Assembly: GCA_031291575.1 (NCBI GenBank)
Contig: JARLIT010000132.1
Coordinates: 1-43,800 of the forward strand
DNA from: Ancalomicrobiaceae bacterium
Lineage (GTDB): Bacteria; Pseudomonadota; Alphaproteobacteria; Rhizobiales; Ancalomicrobiaceae
Length of the DNA stretch: 43,800 nucleotides
Direction: 5' to 3'
In this document: positions 6,660-17,890 of the stretch, piece after piece
Layout: every line of letters starts with the position of its first letter
Numbering within the stretch: position 1 is the stretch's first letter
Made by a program: the position numbers and the translations under genes
The notes under the pieces: generated by a model
Database searches by the model: none
What the model was told of the DNA's origin: nothing
What the model saw: the letters and a program-made list of their open reading frames with translations, nothing else

Positions 6660-8972
6660 ATGCGCATCGTCTCTATCGGTGGTGGCCCGGCCGGGTTGTA
6701 TTTCGGGCTGTTGATGAAGAAGCTCCACCCCGAGCACCACATCCGGGTCGTCGAGCGCAACAAGCCCTACGATACCTTCGGCTGGGGCGTGGTGTTCTCC
6801 GACGCCACCATGGCGGCGATGCGCGATTGGGACACCGAGACGGCGGCCGCGATCGAGGACGCCTTCAACCATTGGGACGATATCGAGGTCCTGTTCAAGG
6901 GCACGCGCCAGCGCACCTCCGGCCACGGCTTCGTCGGCATCGGCCGCAAGCAGCTTCTCAACATCCTGCAGAAGCGCTGCGAGGACCTCGGCGTCGAACT
7001 CATCTTCGAGCGCGATGTCGACAGCGATCTCGAATTCCCCGATGCCGACCTGATCATCGCCTCCGACGGCATCAACTCGAAGATCCGCAATCGCTACGAG
7101 GCGGAGTTCCAGCCCGACCTCCTCGTCCGGCCGAACCGCTACATCTGGCTCGGCACGAAAAAGCTCTACGACGCCTTCACCTTCGACTTCCGCAAGACCG
7201 AGCATGGCTGGTTCCAGGCGCACATCTACAAGTTCGACGCCGATACCTCGACCTTCATCGTCGAGACGACGGAGGAGGCCTATCAGGCGCATGGGCTCGG
7301 CGACCTCGACCAGCAGGGGTCCATCGATTTCTGCGAAGCCCTGTTCTCCGAGGTGCTCGACGGCGCCAGCCTGATGACCAACGCGCGGCATCTCAGGGGC
7401 TCGGCCTGGCTGAACTTCAACCGGCTGATCTGCGGCAAGTGGAGCCATTTCAACGGAAACAGCCACGTCGTCCTCATGGGCGACGCGGCCCACACCGCGC
7501 ATTTCGCCATCGGCTCCGGCACCAAGCTCGCCATCGACGATGCCATTGAACTGGCCCGCCAGTTCGAGGCACTGGGGCATGGAGCTGACAAGCTCCCGGC
7601 AGTGCTCCAGGCTTACGAAGAGGTCCGCCGCGTCGACGTCGCCCGCATCCAGAACGCCGCCCGCAATGCCATGGAATGGTTCGAGGTGGTCGGTCGACGC
7701 TATGCCGATTCACTCGAGCCCGAACAGTTCATGTATTCCATGCTGACGCGGTCGCAGCGCATCAGCCACGAGAACCTGCGCCTGCGCGACAAGGCCTGGC
7801 TCGAAGGCTACGAGCGCTGGTTCGCCGCGAAATCCGGCCTGCCTGTGACCGGCAACGGCCGCTCGCTGCCGCCGATGTTCACGCCGTTGAAGGTGCGCGG
7901 GCTGACGCTCGCCAACCGCATCGTCGTCTCGCCGATGGCAATGTATTCGGCCAACGACGGGCTCCTCGACGACTTTCACATGGTGCACCTGGGCGCCCGC
8001 GCCATGGGCGGGGCAGGGCTCGTCTTTGCCGAAATGACCTGCGTGTCGCCGGATGCGCGCATCACTCCCGGCTGCCTGGGGCTATGGAACGACGAACAGG
8101 GGCAGGGCTGGAAGCGCTTCGTCGACTTCGTGCACGGCAATTCCGACGCCAAGGTTGCCTGCCAGATCGGCCACGCCGGTCGCAAGGGGGCGACCAAACT
8201 GGCCTGGGACGGCATCGACCAGCCGCTCGAAGACGGCGGCTGGCCGCTGATCTCCGCCTCGGCGCTGCCGTACCTGCCGGTGAGCCGGGTGCCGAAGGCG
8301 ATGGATCGCGCCGACATGGACCGCGTCATTGCTGATTTCGTCGCCGCGACCCGGCGCGCGGCGGCGGCCGGCATCGACTGGCTGGAGCTGCACGCCGCGC
8401 ACGGCTATCTCCTGTCGAGCTTCCTGTCGCCGCTGACCAACCGTCGCGACGACGAGTACGGCGGCTCCTACGACAACCGCGCGCGCTTTCCGCTCGAAGT
8501 ATTCCGCGCCGTGCGGGCGGTCTGGCCCGAGGAGCGGCCGATCTCGGTGCGCCTTTCCTGTCACGACTGGTTCGAGGGCGGCAATACGCCCGAGGATGCG
8601 GCGGTCTTCGCCAAGATGTTCAAGGAGGCCGGCGCCGACGTCATCGACTGCTCGTCCGGCCAGGTGTGGAAGGAGGAGCAGCCGGTCTACGGCCGGCTGT
8701 TCCAGACGCCGTTCTCCGACAAGATCCGCAACGAGGTGCATGTGCCGACCATCGCAGTCGGCGCCATCTCCGAGGCCGACCACGCCAACTCGATCATCGC
8801 CGCGGGCCGCGCCGACCTCTGCGCCATCGCCCGGCCGCATCTGGCCGATCCGTCCTGGGCGCTGCACGAGGCGGCCAAGATCGGACTGAAGGCAATCCCC
8901 TGGCCGAAGCAGTACCGGTCTGCCAAGGGGCAGTACGAGGCGAACCTCGAGCGCGCTGCGGCGGTCCGGTGA
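6660..8972 (+). CDS. Bifunctional aryl-CoA monooxygenase / old yellow enzyme reductase (2-aminobenzoyl-CoA or salicylyl-CoA type)
   Basis: A 770-residue two-domain flavoprotein. Residues 1 to about 390 are a FAD monooxygenase: dinucleotide-binding SIGGGPAGLY at the N-terminus and GDAAHTAHFAIGSGTKLAIDDAIEL, the second FAD motif. Residues about 400-770 are an old-yellow-enzyme FMN domain: FTPLKVRGLTLANRIVVSPM, then the substrate histidines in LHAAHGYLLSSFLSP, then NRRDDEYGGS. This fusion is the architecture of Azoarcus 2-aminobenzoyl-CoA monooxygenase/reductase and of proteins annotated as bifunctional salicylyl-CoA 5-hydroxylase. The former hydroxylates and then reduces, dearomatising the ring. 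Which substrate applies here cannot be decided. Start at 6660 by the FAD motif. It heads the operon of beta-oxidation-like genes. Confidence 0.9.
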   Translation: MRIVSIGGGPAGLYFGLLMKKLHPEHHIRVVERNKPYDTFGWGVVFSDATMAAMRDWDTETAAAIEDAFNHWDDIEVLFKGTRQRTSGHGFVGIGRKQLLNILQKRCEDLGVELIFERDVDSDLEFPDADLIIASDGINSKIRNRYEAEFQPDLLVRPNRYIWLGTKKLYDAFTFDFRKTEHGWFQAHIYKFDADTSTFIVETTEEAYQAHGLGDLDQQGSIDFCEALFSEVLDGASLMTNARHLRGSAWLNFNRLICGKWSHFNGNSHVVLMGDAAHTAHFAIGSGTKLAIDDAIELARQFEALGHGADKLPAVLQAYEEVRRVDVARIQNAARNAMEWFEVVGRRYADSLEPEQFMYSMLTRSQRISHENLRLRDKAWLEGYERWFAAKSGLPVTGNGRSLPPMFTPLKVRGLTLANRIVVSPMAMYSANDGLLDDFHMVHLGARAMGGAGLVFAEMTCVSPDARITPGCLGLWNDEQGQGWKRFVDFVHGNSDAKVACQIGHAGRKGATKLAWDGIDQPLEDGGWPLISASALPYLPVSRVPKAMDRADMDRVIADFVAATRRAAAAGIDWLELHAAHGYLLSSFLSPLTNRRDDEYGGSYDNRARFPLEVFRAVRAVWPEERPISVRLSCHDWFEGGNTPEDAAVFAKMFKEAGADVIDCSSGQVWKEEQPVYGRLFQTPFSDKIRNEVHVPTIAVGAISEADHANSIIAAGRADLCAIARPHLADPSWALHEAAKIGLKAIPWPKQYRSAKGQYEANLERAAAVR

Positions 8973-8998
8973 GCGCAGGGCCTGGGGAGGAGAGGGGC

Positions 8999-9783
8999 AT
9001 GAACGTCGCAACCGATCTTGCCGGCAACCACGCCCTCGTCACCGGGGCCGGTTCCGGCATCGGCGTGGCGATCGCTCGCCGACTGGCCGCAGCCGGCGCA
9101 CGAGTGACGCTCGCCGGCCGGCGCGAGGCGCCGTTGCGAGCCGTCGCCGCCGGTCTCCCGGCGGGCTCGGCCAATATCGTCGCCGGTTTCGACGTCACCG
9201 ACGAGGCGGCGATCGAGCGCGGGTTGGCGGCGGCACGCGCCGCCTTCGGTCCCGTGTTGATCCTCGTCAACAACGCCGGGGCGGCGGAGACGGCGCCTTT
9301 TGCCAAGACGACGCTGGAGCAGTGGCAGCGGGTGATCGCGGTCGATCTGACCTCGGTATTCCTGGTGACGAGAGCGGTACTCGCGGACGTGAAGGCGGCT
9401 CCGGCGGGGCGGATCGTCAATATCGCCTCGACCGCCGGCCTGAAGGGCTATCGTTACGTTGCCGCCTATTCGGCCGCCAAGCATGGCGTCATCGGCCTGA
9501 CGCGGTCGCTGGCGCTCGAACTGGCGAAGACCGGCGTCACCGTCAACGCCGTCTGCCCCGGTTACACTGACACGCCCTTGGTTGCCGACGCGGTCGCGGC
9601 GATCATGAAGAAGACCGGCCGCAGCGAGGCCGAAGCGCTCGCCGAATTGACCGCCGGCAACCCGCAGGGGCGGCTGATCCGCCCCGATGAGGTCGCCGAC
9701 GCGGTTCTCTGGCTCGCCTCGCCGGCGGCCCAATCGATAACAGGCCAGGCGATCGCCATCGCTGGCGGGGAGGTCATGCCCGG

Positions 9784-9787
<4 letters not shown>
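8999..9787 (+). CDS. Short-chain dehydrogenase/reductase, probable 3-hydroxyacyl-CoA or ring-alcohol dehydrogenase
   Basis: A 262-residue classical SDR. The cofactor motif TGAGSGIG is at residues 15-22, NNAG is in [11 protein letters not shown], and the catalytic Ser-Tyr-Lys set is in [23 protein letters not shown]. The closing [16 protein letters not shown] is the usual C-terminus. A GRR sequence after the second strand suggests NADP(H) rather than NAD(H). It would oxidise or reduce a hydroxy/keto group on the alicyclic CoA intermediate. A purine-rich GGGGAGGAGAGG precedes the ATG at 8999. It overlaps the following crotonase gene by 4 bases (ATGA), so both are co-translated. Confidence 0.9.
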
Positions 9788-10635
<848 letters not shown>

Positions 10636-10638
10636 GCG

Positions 10639-11820
<1,182 letters not shown>

Positions 11821-11823
11821 GCC

Positions 11824-13011
11824 ATGTCGCAGTCTCGGGAAATCTTCAATTGGGCCGATCCGTTCGGGCTGGATGAACAACTCGGCGAAGAGGAGCGCAT
11901 GGTCGCTGCCACCGCCCGTGCCTACTCCCAGGATAAGCTGGCGCCGCGCGTGCTGCATGCATTCCGGCACGAGACAACCGATCCGACGATCTTCCGCGAA
12001 ATGGGCGAATTGGGGCTGCTCGGGCCGACGATCGCGCCGGAATACGGCGGAGCCGGCCTCGGTTACGTCGCTTATGGGTTGATCGCGCGCGAGGTGGAGC
12101 GGGTCGACAGCGGCTATCGCTCGATGATGAGCGTGCAGTCCTCGCTAGTGATGGTGCCGATCGAGACCTTCGGTACGGAGACGCAAAAGCAGAAGTATCT
12201 GCCGAAGCTCGCCACCGGCGAATGGATCGGCTGCTTCGGCCTGACCGAGCCCAACCACGGCTCCGACCCCGCCTCGATGATCTCCCGGGCGAAGAAGGTC
12301 GCCGGCGGCTATTCGCTGTCGGGCGCCAAGACCTGGATCACCAATTCCCCAATCGCCGACGTCTTCGTTGTCTGGGCAAAGACCGAGGACGGACTGATCC
12401 GCGGTTTCATCCTGGAGAAGGGCTGGAAGGGCCTGTCGGCCCCGGCGATCCACGGCAAGGTCGGCCTCAGGGCCTCGATCACCGGCGAGATCGTCATGGA
12501 CGAGGTGTTCGTGCCGGAGGAAAACCTGATGCCCGACGTCACCGGGCTGAAGGGGCCGTTCACCTGCCTGAATTCGGCCCGTTTCGGTATCGCCTGGGGG
12601 GCGCTTGGCGCCGCCGAGGACTGCTACGCCCGTGCCCGGCAATATGTCATCGACCGCAAGCAGTTCGGCCGGCCGCTCGCCGCCAACCAACTGATCCAGA
12701 AGAAGCTTGCTGACATGGTCACTGAGATCTCGCTGGGCTTGCAGGGCTGCCTGCGCCTCGGCCGGCTGAAGGAGGCGGGGCATCCGCCGGTGGAACTGAC
12801 CTCGATCCTGAAGCGCAACTCCTGCGGTAAGGCACTCGATATCGCACGCGCCTGCCGCGACATGCTCGGCGGCAACGGCATCTCCGACGAGTTCGCCATC
12901 GCCCGCCATCTGGTCAACCTCGAGGTGGTGAACACCTACGAGGGAACCCACGATATCCATGCCTTGATCCTCGGCCGCGCCATCACCGGCTTTGCCGCTT
13001 TCGCCAACTGA
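11824..13011 (+). CDS. gcdH: Glutaryl-CoA dehydrogenase
   Basis: A 395-residue flavoprotein. The C-terminal block [20 protein letters not shown] is the signature of glutaryl-CoA dehydrogenase and carries its catalytic glutamate. The N-terminal half has [34 protein letters not shown] and [27 protein letters not shown], all typical of the family. The enzyme oxidises and decarboxylates glutaryl-CoA to crotonyl-CoA. Its presence in this operon implies that the ring-opening products pass through glutaryl-CoA, as in benzoyl-CoA and 2-aminobenzoyl-CoA pathways (known for those families; inferred here). The start codon lies 3 bases after the preceding stop. It is a full-length, intact gene. Confidence 0.92.
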   Translation: MSQSREIFNWADPFGLDEQLGEEERMVAATARAYSQDKLAPRVLHAFRHETTDPTIFREMGELGLLGPTIAPEYGGAGLGYVAYGLIAREVERVDSGYRSMMSVQSSLVMVPIETFGTETQKQKYLPKLATGEWIGCFGLTEPNHGSDPASMISRAKKVAGGYSLSGAKTWITNSPIADVFVVWAKTEDGLIRGFILEKGWKGLSAPAIHGKVGLRASITGEIVMDEVFVPEENLMPDVTGLKGPFTCLNSARFGIAWGALGAAEDCYARARQYVIDRKQFGRPLAANQLIQKKLADMVTEISLGLQGCLRLGRLKEAGHPPVELTSILKRNSCGKALDIARACRDMLGGNGISDEFAIARHLVNLEVVNTYEGTHDIHALILGRAITGFAAFAN

Positions 13012-13019
13012 GGCCTCCC

Positions 13020-13436
13020 ATGGGTTTCACCACCTCGCGCCGGCTTGGTTTTTCGGAATGCGATCCCGCCGGGATCGCCTTCTACCCGGCCTACATGCGC
13101 CTGCTCGTCGACGTGACCGAAGAATTCTTCGCCCGCGCCAATTCGCCCTGGCCGGCAATGATCCGCGACCGCCGGGTTGGGGTACCGACGGTCAAGCTCG
13201 ACGTCGACTTCAAGGCGGCGGCCTTTCACGGCGACAGGCTCGATTTCACCCTCACCATCATCAAGCTCGGCCGCTCGTCGCTGGAACTGGCCATTCATGT
13301 GGCGGTCGGCGAACGCACCGTTTGGACCGCCCGGCAGATCCTCGTCGCCACCAATCTCGACACGCACCGCGCCATCAGCTGGCCGGACGACCTTCGCGCC
13401 GGCCTTGCCGCGCTCCAGGAGATCCATGATGCATGA
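13020..13436 (+). CDS. 4-hydroxybenzoyl-CoA thioesterase family (hotdog fold) protein
   Basis: A 138-residue hotdog-fold thioesterase. The N-terminal FSECDPAGIAFYPAYMRLL is the 4HBT motif with the catalytic aspartate. A central PTVKLDVDFKAAAFHGDRLDFTLTI stretch forms the core strands. It would hydrolyse a CoA ester, either to finish the pathway or to release CoA from dead-end intermediates. It starts 8 bases after the glutaryl-CoA dehydrogenase stop and overlaps the RidA-fold gene by 8 bases, so it belongs to the operon. The true substrate is unknown. Confidence 0.88.
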   Translation: MGFTTSRRLGFSECDPAGIAFYPAYMRLLVDVTEEFFARANSPWPAMIRDRRVGVPTVKLDVDFKAAAFHGDRLDFTLTIIKLGRSSLELAIHVAVGERTVWTARQILVATNLDTHRAISWPDDLRAGLAALQEIHDA

Positions 13437-13824
13437 AATCCTTCAGCCCGACGGTTGGGCCAAGCCCATCGGCTATGCCAATGGCGTCTTGGCGAGCGGG
13501 CGCCAGATCTATGTCGGGGGGCAGATCGGCTGGACGCCGCATCAGGTGTTCGAGTCCGATGATCTGGTCGAGCAGATCCGCCAGACGCTCCTCAATGTCG
13601 TCTCCGTGCTCAAGGCCGGTGGTGCCGATCCCCGCCACATCGTGTCGATGACCTGGTATTTCGTCGACAGGCAGGACTATCTGTCTCGTCTGAAGGAGAT
13701 CGGCGCGGTCTACCGCGAGGTGATCGGCAAGCATTTTCCCGCCATGGCCGCCGTTCAGGTGGTGGCGCTGATGGAGGACCGGGCCAAAGTCGAAATCCAG
13801 GCCACCGCCGTGGTGCCAGAGTAA
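13429..13824 (+). CDS. RidA/YjgF-family protein without the catalytic arginine
   Basis: A 131-residue trimeric chorismate-mutase-like fold protein of the RidA family: GYANGVLASGRQIYVGGQIGW at the N-terminus, LLNVVSVLKAGGADPRHIVSMTWYFVD in the middle, and VQVVALMEDRAKVEIQATAVV at the end. In imine-deaminating RidA an arginine follows FPA (FPARSCVEV in E. coli); here the sequence is FPAMAAVQV, so that arginine is methionine. Rid subfamilies without it are not known to deaminate imines. A related role on a pathway intermediate is still plausible because this branch is often found in catabolic operons. The ATG at 13429 is 7 bases after AGGAG and is preferred to that at 13426. Confidence 0.88.
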   Translation: MHEILQPDGWAKPIGYANGVLASGRQIYVGGQIGWTPHQVFESDDLVEQIRQTLLNVVSVLKAGGADPRHIVSMTWYFVDRQDYLSRLKEIGAVYREVIGKHFPAMAAVQVVALMEDRAKVEIQATAVVPE

Positions 13825-13828
13825 CGTC

Positions 13829-15874
13829 ATGAGCGAGGGTATGGGTGACGGCACGAGCGAGAGCTCCATTGTGCCCGGCCGGCCGATCGAGCGGCTCGCC
13901 TTCTCCGCCACCGTCTTCGGCGAGGTCGACCAGGGCGTGCTTCTGGTCACCATCGACAATCCGCCGGTCAACGCCGCCGCCACGTCGGTCCGTGCCGGCC
14001 TTCTCGCCGCGATCGGCATGACGATTGCGGCGCCTGCCATCTTGGCGATCGTCATCGCCGGCACCGGCAAATCCTTCGTCGGCGGCGCCGATATCCGTGA
14101 GTTCGATGCGCCACCCGCCCCTCCGTTGCTGCCCGATGTCGTGGCGGAGATCGAGGCCTGCTCGAAGCCGGTCGTCGCTGCCATCAACGGCGTGGCGCTC
14201 GGCGGCGGCCTGGAACTGGCCCTTGCCTGCCATGCCCGCATCGCCGCACCGAAGGCCAAACTGGGATTGCCCGAGGTCAAGCTCGGCGTCGTGCCCGGGG
14301 CCGGCGGCACGCAGCGGCTGCCGCGACTTACCGGCATCGTCGCCGCCATCGATCTCATCGGCAGCGGACGCATTGTCGATGCGGGCGCTGCGCAAACGTT
14401 CGGCATTGTCGATCGCCTGTCGGCCGGCGATCTCGTCGACGAGGCGCGCGAACTCGCCCTGGCGCTCGTGGGTAGCCCATTGCGTCGCACCGGCGGGCTG
14501 TCCGTTCCGCCGGAGCCGGTGCCAGCCGTCGAAGCGGCAGAGGCCAAGGTGCTGGCGCGCAGCCGCGGTCAGTCTGCTCTGGCGGCTGCTGTCCGACTGG
14601 TGCGTGCCGCCGCCGAAACGCCGCTCGCCGATGCACTTGCCGAGGAGCGCCGCACGTTCCTGGCGCTCCGCGCCAGCCCCGAGGCCGCGGCCTTGCGTTA
14701 CGTGTTCTTTGCCGAACGCGCGGCAGGCAAAGTGGACGGGCTCGACGATGTGGCTGCCTTGCCGGTCTCGACGGTCGGCATCGTCGGCCTCGGCCTGATG
14801 GGGGCGGGGATCGCGGTTGCCGCGCTCGAGGCCGGTTTCACTGTGGTCGGGGTGGAATCGACGGCACCAGCCGCCGAGGCCGGGCGGATCCGCATTGCCG
14901 GACTGATCGATCGGGCGGTCAAGTCCGGTCGCTTAAGCGCTGCCGACGGCGCGGTCAGGCTGGCGCGCCTGACGACGACAACCGAGCTAGTCGGTCTTGC
15001 CGACGCCGATATCGTTATCGAGGCCGTATTCGACGATCTCGAAGTAAAGACCCAGCTGTTTCAGTCGTTGCAGGGCGTCGTGCGCCCCAATGCGGTGCTT
15101 GCCACCAACACCAGCTATCTCGATCCGGACGGAATCGCCGCTGCGGTCGACCGTCCGGAGCAGGTCGTCGGGCTGCACTTCTTCTCGCCCGCCAACGTCA
15201 TGCGGCTGGCCGAGGTCGTGCGCTGCGCCAAGACGTCGCCGACCGTGCTGGCGACGGCGCTGTCGGTCGCGCGCGCCATGGGCAAGCTGCCGATCGTCTG
15301 CGGCGTGACTGAGGGCTTCATCGGCAACCGGGTGTTTTCCGCCTATCGCCGCGCCGGCGAATTCCTGGTCGAGGATGGTGCCAGCCCTTACGATGTCGAT
15401 GCCGCCATCGAGGCTTTCGGCTTGGCGATGGGGCCGTTTGCCGTCTCGGACCTCGCCGGGCTGGAGATCGCCTGGGCGCGCAGGAAGCGTCAGGCGGCGA
15501 CGCGCGACCCGGCCGAGCGTTACGTCGACTTCGCCGACCGACTGTGCGAGGCCGGGCGCTTCGGCCAGAAGGTCGGGCGTGGCTGGTACGCTTATGTCGA
15601 CGGCAAGCGCCAGCCCGACCCGGAGGTTGACCAGGTCGTTGCGGCTGCCCGTGCAGCGAAGGGGATCGTGCCGCGCGCCGTCGCGGCCGAGGAGATCGTC
15701 GAACGGCTCGTCGCCGCCATGGCCGAGGAGGGGGAAAAGCTCCTTGCCGCGGGCATTGCGGCGCGTTCGAGCGACATCGATCTGGTCATGATCAACGGCT
15801 ACGGCTTCCCAGCACACAAGGGCGGGCCGATGTTCATCGCCGAGCAAACCCGGAAAGCGGCCCGTCCGACCTAA
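13829..15874 (+). CDS. Enoyl-CoA hydratase / 3-hydroxyacyl-CoA dehydrogenase fusion, short C-terminus
   Basis: A 681-residue multifunctional beta-oxidation enzyme. An N-terminal crotonase domain keeps both catalytic glutamates (GVALGGGLELALACH and LPEVKLGVVPGAGGTQRLPRL). A linker leads to an NAD-binding domain starting VGIVGLGLMGAGIAVAALEAG, with HFFSPANVMRLAEVV around the catalytic histidine, and two C-terminal helical domains. It would hydrate an enoyl-CoA and oxidise the hydroxyacyl-CoA. The family normally continues about 40 residues after GYGFPxxxGGPMF; here it stops after GGPMFIAEQTRKAARPT. Its TAA overlaps the stop codon of the convergent lactonase gene. It is the last gene of the operon. 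Confidence 0.9.
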   Translation: MSEGMGDGTSESSIVPGRPIERLAFSATVFGEVDQGVLLVTIDNPPVNAAATSVRAGLLAAIGMTIAAPAILAIVIAGTGKSFVGGADIREFDAPPAPPLLPDVVAEIEACSKPVVAAINGVALGGGLELALACHARIAAPKAKLGLPEVKLGVVPGAGGTQRLPRLTGIVAAIDLIGSGRIVDAGAAQTFGIVDRLSAGDLVDEARELALALVGSPLRRTGGLSVPPEPVPAVEAAEAKVLARSRGQSALAAAVRLVRAAAETPLADALAEERRTFLALRASPEAAALRYVFFAERAAGKVDGLDDVAALPVSTVGIVGLGLMGAGIAVAALEAGFTVVGVESTAPAAEAGRIRIAGLIDRAVKSGRLSAADGAVRLARLTTTTELVGLADADIVIEAVFDDLEVKTQLFQSLQGVVRPNAVLATNTSYLDPDGIAAAVDRPEQVVGLHFFSPANVMRLAEVVRCAKTSPTVLATALSVARAMGKLPIVCGVTEGFIGNRVFSAYRRAGEFLVEDGASPYDVDAAIEAFGLAMGPFAVSDLAGLEIAWARRKRQAATRDPAERYVDFADRLCEAGRFGQKVGRGWYAYVDGKRQPDPEVDQVVAAARAAKGIVPRAVAAEEIVERLVAAMAEEGEKLLAAGIAARSSDIDLVMINGYGFPAHKGGPMFIAEQTRKAARPT

Positions 15875-16767
15875 ACCGCGATCGTCACCCGGTTTTCCGG
15901 CAGGCCCGGCACCTCGGTCCTGAGCGAAAACAGGCTGCCGGCGAGGCGGTAGCCGGGCGGGGAGACGATCGACGCCGAGGTGACGTAAAGTGTGCGCAGA
16001 TCCTCGCCGCCGAACACGCAGGTGGTGACGTTCGGCACCGGCAGATCGACCACGTCGCGCAAGCGCCCGTCGGCACCGACGCGGGCGATGCAGCCACCGC
16101 CGAAGCGGCAGTTCCACAGCGTGCCGGCGCTGTCGACCGCCGAACCATCGGGCAGACCCCGTTCACACCCGGTGAAGTGCGGCCGCTGGTTGGAAATCGC
16201 CCCGGCGGCTTTGTCGTAATCGAACGCCCAGACGCAGTTTCGCAGCGTGTCGCCGAAATAGAAGGTCGCATGATCGGGCGACCAGGCGACGGTATTGGAG
16301 ATGCCGAGGCCGTTGCACCACTCGCTGACCGTGCCATCGGGCGCGACGCGGTAGAGAATGCCCTGTCCCGGCCCGCCCTCGCCCATTTCGCCATCGGGCA
16401 GGACGTTGTTCTTCATCGAGCCGACCCACAGATTGCCGGCCGGATCGGCGCGTCCGTCGTTCAGCCGGACCGCGGGATAGCCCGGCAGGCTGAAGCCGTG
16501 ATCCTGCCGGCGGTCACTCGCCGGCCACCACCAGACGAGGCGCGAGGCCAGCATCACCAGCATGCGCCCGGACTCGGACGTCAGCGACAGTCCAACCACC
16601 GGTTCGTCGAAGAACCAGGAGCGGACGCTTGCGCCCGCCTCGTCATAGCGATGCACCAGGAAGCGATTGATGTCGGTCCAATAGACCGCCTTTTCCGCCG
16701 CCGACCAGACCGCCCCCTCGCCGCAGCGATCACCGACTGGCGCCACACATCTGATCTCAGTCGACAC
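15871..16767 (-). CDS. SMP-30/gluconolactonase/LRE family lactonase
   Basis: A 298-residue six-bladed beta-propeller lactonase. Expected metal-site residues are present: the glutamate in CGEGAVW near residue 18, the asparagine in RLNDGRADPAGNLWVGSM and the aspartate in NTVAWSPDHATFYFGDT. The family hydrolyses sugar lactones (gluconolactone, galactonolactone, arabinonolactone and others) to the acids. The start is a GTG at 16767 with AGGAGG six bases upstream, overlapping the end of the UxuA-like gene. It is the last gene of the minus-strand sugar operon, where it would follow the SDR dehydrogenase. The sugar specificity is not readable. Confidence 0.9.
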   Translation of the reverse strand: MSTEIRCVAPVGDRCGEGAVWSAAEKAVYWTDINRFLVHRYDEAGASVRSWFFDEPVVGLSLTSESGRMLVMLASRLVWWWPASDRRQDHGFSLPGYPAVRLNDGRADPAGNLWVGSMKNNVLPDGEMGEGGPGQGILYRVAPDGTVSEWCNGLGISNTVAWSPDHATFYFGDTLRNCVWAFDYDKAAGAISNQRPHFTGCERGLPDGSAVDSAGTLWNCRFGGGCIARVGADGRLRDVVDLPVPNVTTCVFGGEDLRTLYVTSASIVSPPGYRLAGSLFSLRTEVPGLPENRVTIAV

Positions 16768-16776
16768 GTACGCCTC

Positions 16777-17883
16777 CTACTGCGCTGCCTGGATTTCGGC
16801 CGGCTGCCGCGCCGGACCGAGCGCGGCGGCGTTCTGCACCAAGGCGCGCATATAGCCGAGCGCGAAGGCCATCCCGGCGTGCCACGTGGCCGCGCAGGCC
16901 AATTCCGGCGTATGGTCGGGGATGACGACCCCCTGGTAGTTCTCATCTCTGAGGATGCGCACGATCTCGGCCATGTCGATGTCGCCGTCATCGACGAAGG
17001 TCTCGACGTAGCGCGGGAACTTGCCCCGCACATTGCGGAAGTGGATGTAGCCGATCCGGCCGGAGCGGGCGAAGCGTCGCACATGGTCGTAGATGTCGCC
17101 GCCCGGCATTTCCTGCAGCGTGCCGAGGCAAAGCTCCAGGCCGTTCGCGGCGGACGGTGCCAGGGCCATCAGCCGATCGTACTTCTCCGGCCGGTTCACC
17201 AGCCGCGGCGTGCCGCGAATGCTGTCGGCCGGTGGATCATCTGGATGGGCGGCGAGCACGACGCCGGCCTCTTCCGCCACCGGCACCAGCTCTTGGAGAA
17301 AATACTGCAGACGCTCCCAGAGTTCATTGTCGGACAAGTGGATCGGACCGACGCCGGGTGTCTCCGGTCGATAGCGCATGTTCCAGACCATGCCGTCCGG
17401 GATCGGCGCATCGATCTCAGCGTCTTTGATGCCAAAGCCGACCGAATTCGCTCCGCCGCGGGCGTAGGGACCGCGCGTCCAGCCGTACACCCCGGCGATG
17501 GAGAAGTTGTAGCCGATGCAGGGAACGCCGGCCCGACCGGCATCGCGCACCAGTTGCTTCAACGCGTCGAGCTGGCTGTCCCGTTCGGGGCCGCCGAGCA
17601 GCACGTCATACCAGAACTTCGGCGAGAAATTCTCGATCGCCGCGAGTTCCAGCCCGGCGTTGCGCACCGATGCGACGAGGGCCGACAGTTCCTCGTAGCT
17701 CCACAGCTGTTCGCCGGAACAGTCGCCCCAGCCTTCGGTCGGCTTGCCGCCGTAGATCTTGGGGTCCCGCCCGCTGAAGTAGTTGGTCAGATGCGCCACG
17801 ATGTGGGTGGCACCTGCCTGAAGTGCGAACCGGAAATTGTCGTCCGTCAGCTGTTCGCGATAGAGCCCAAGACCGATTTTCAT
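16777..17883 (-). CDS. Mannonate dehydratase-like protein (UxuA family, divergent)
   Basis: A 368-residue TIM-barrel protein of the UxuA family. Shared blocks are GYNFSIAGVYGWTRGPYARGGA (equivalent to CYNFMPxxDWTRT), LAAHPDDPP, the cysteine in LELCLGTLQEMPGGD, YIHFRNVRGKFPRYVETFVDDGDIDM and VVIPDHTPE. These carry the His, Cys, His and Asp metal-site positions. UxuA removes water from D-mannonate to give 2-keto-3-deoxygluconate. The long mannonate-specific insertions are shortened here, and a second, canonical UxuA lies at 23525-24727, so this one may act on another sugar acid (inference). It starts 8 bases after the SDR stop and is followed by the lactonase. Confidence 0.85.
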   Translation of the reverse strand: MKIGLGLYREQLTDDNFRFALQAGATHIVAHLTNYFSGRDPKIYGGKPTEGWGDCSGEQLWSYEELSALVASVRNAGLELAAIENFSPKFWYDVLLGGPERDSQLDALKQLVRDAGRAGVPCIGYNFSIAGVYGWTRGPYARGGANSVGFGIKDAEIDAPIPDGMVWNMRYRPETPGVGPIHLSDNELWERLQYFLQELVPVAEEAGVVLAAHPDDPPADSIRGTPRLVNRPEKYDRLMALAPSAANGLELCLGTLQEMPGGDIYDHVRRFARSGRIGYIHFRNVRGKFPRYVETFVDDGDIDMAEIVRILRDENYQGVVIPDHTPELACAATWHAGMAFALGYMRALVQNAAALGPARQPAEIQAAQ

Positions 17884-17890
17884 TCCGACC

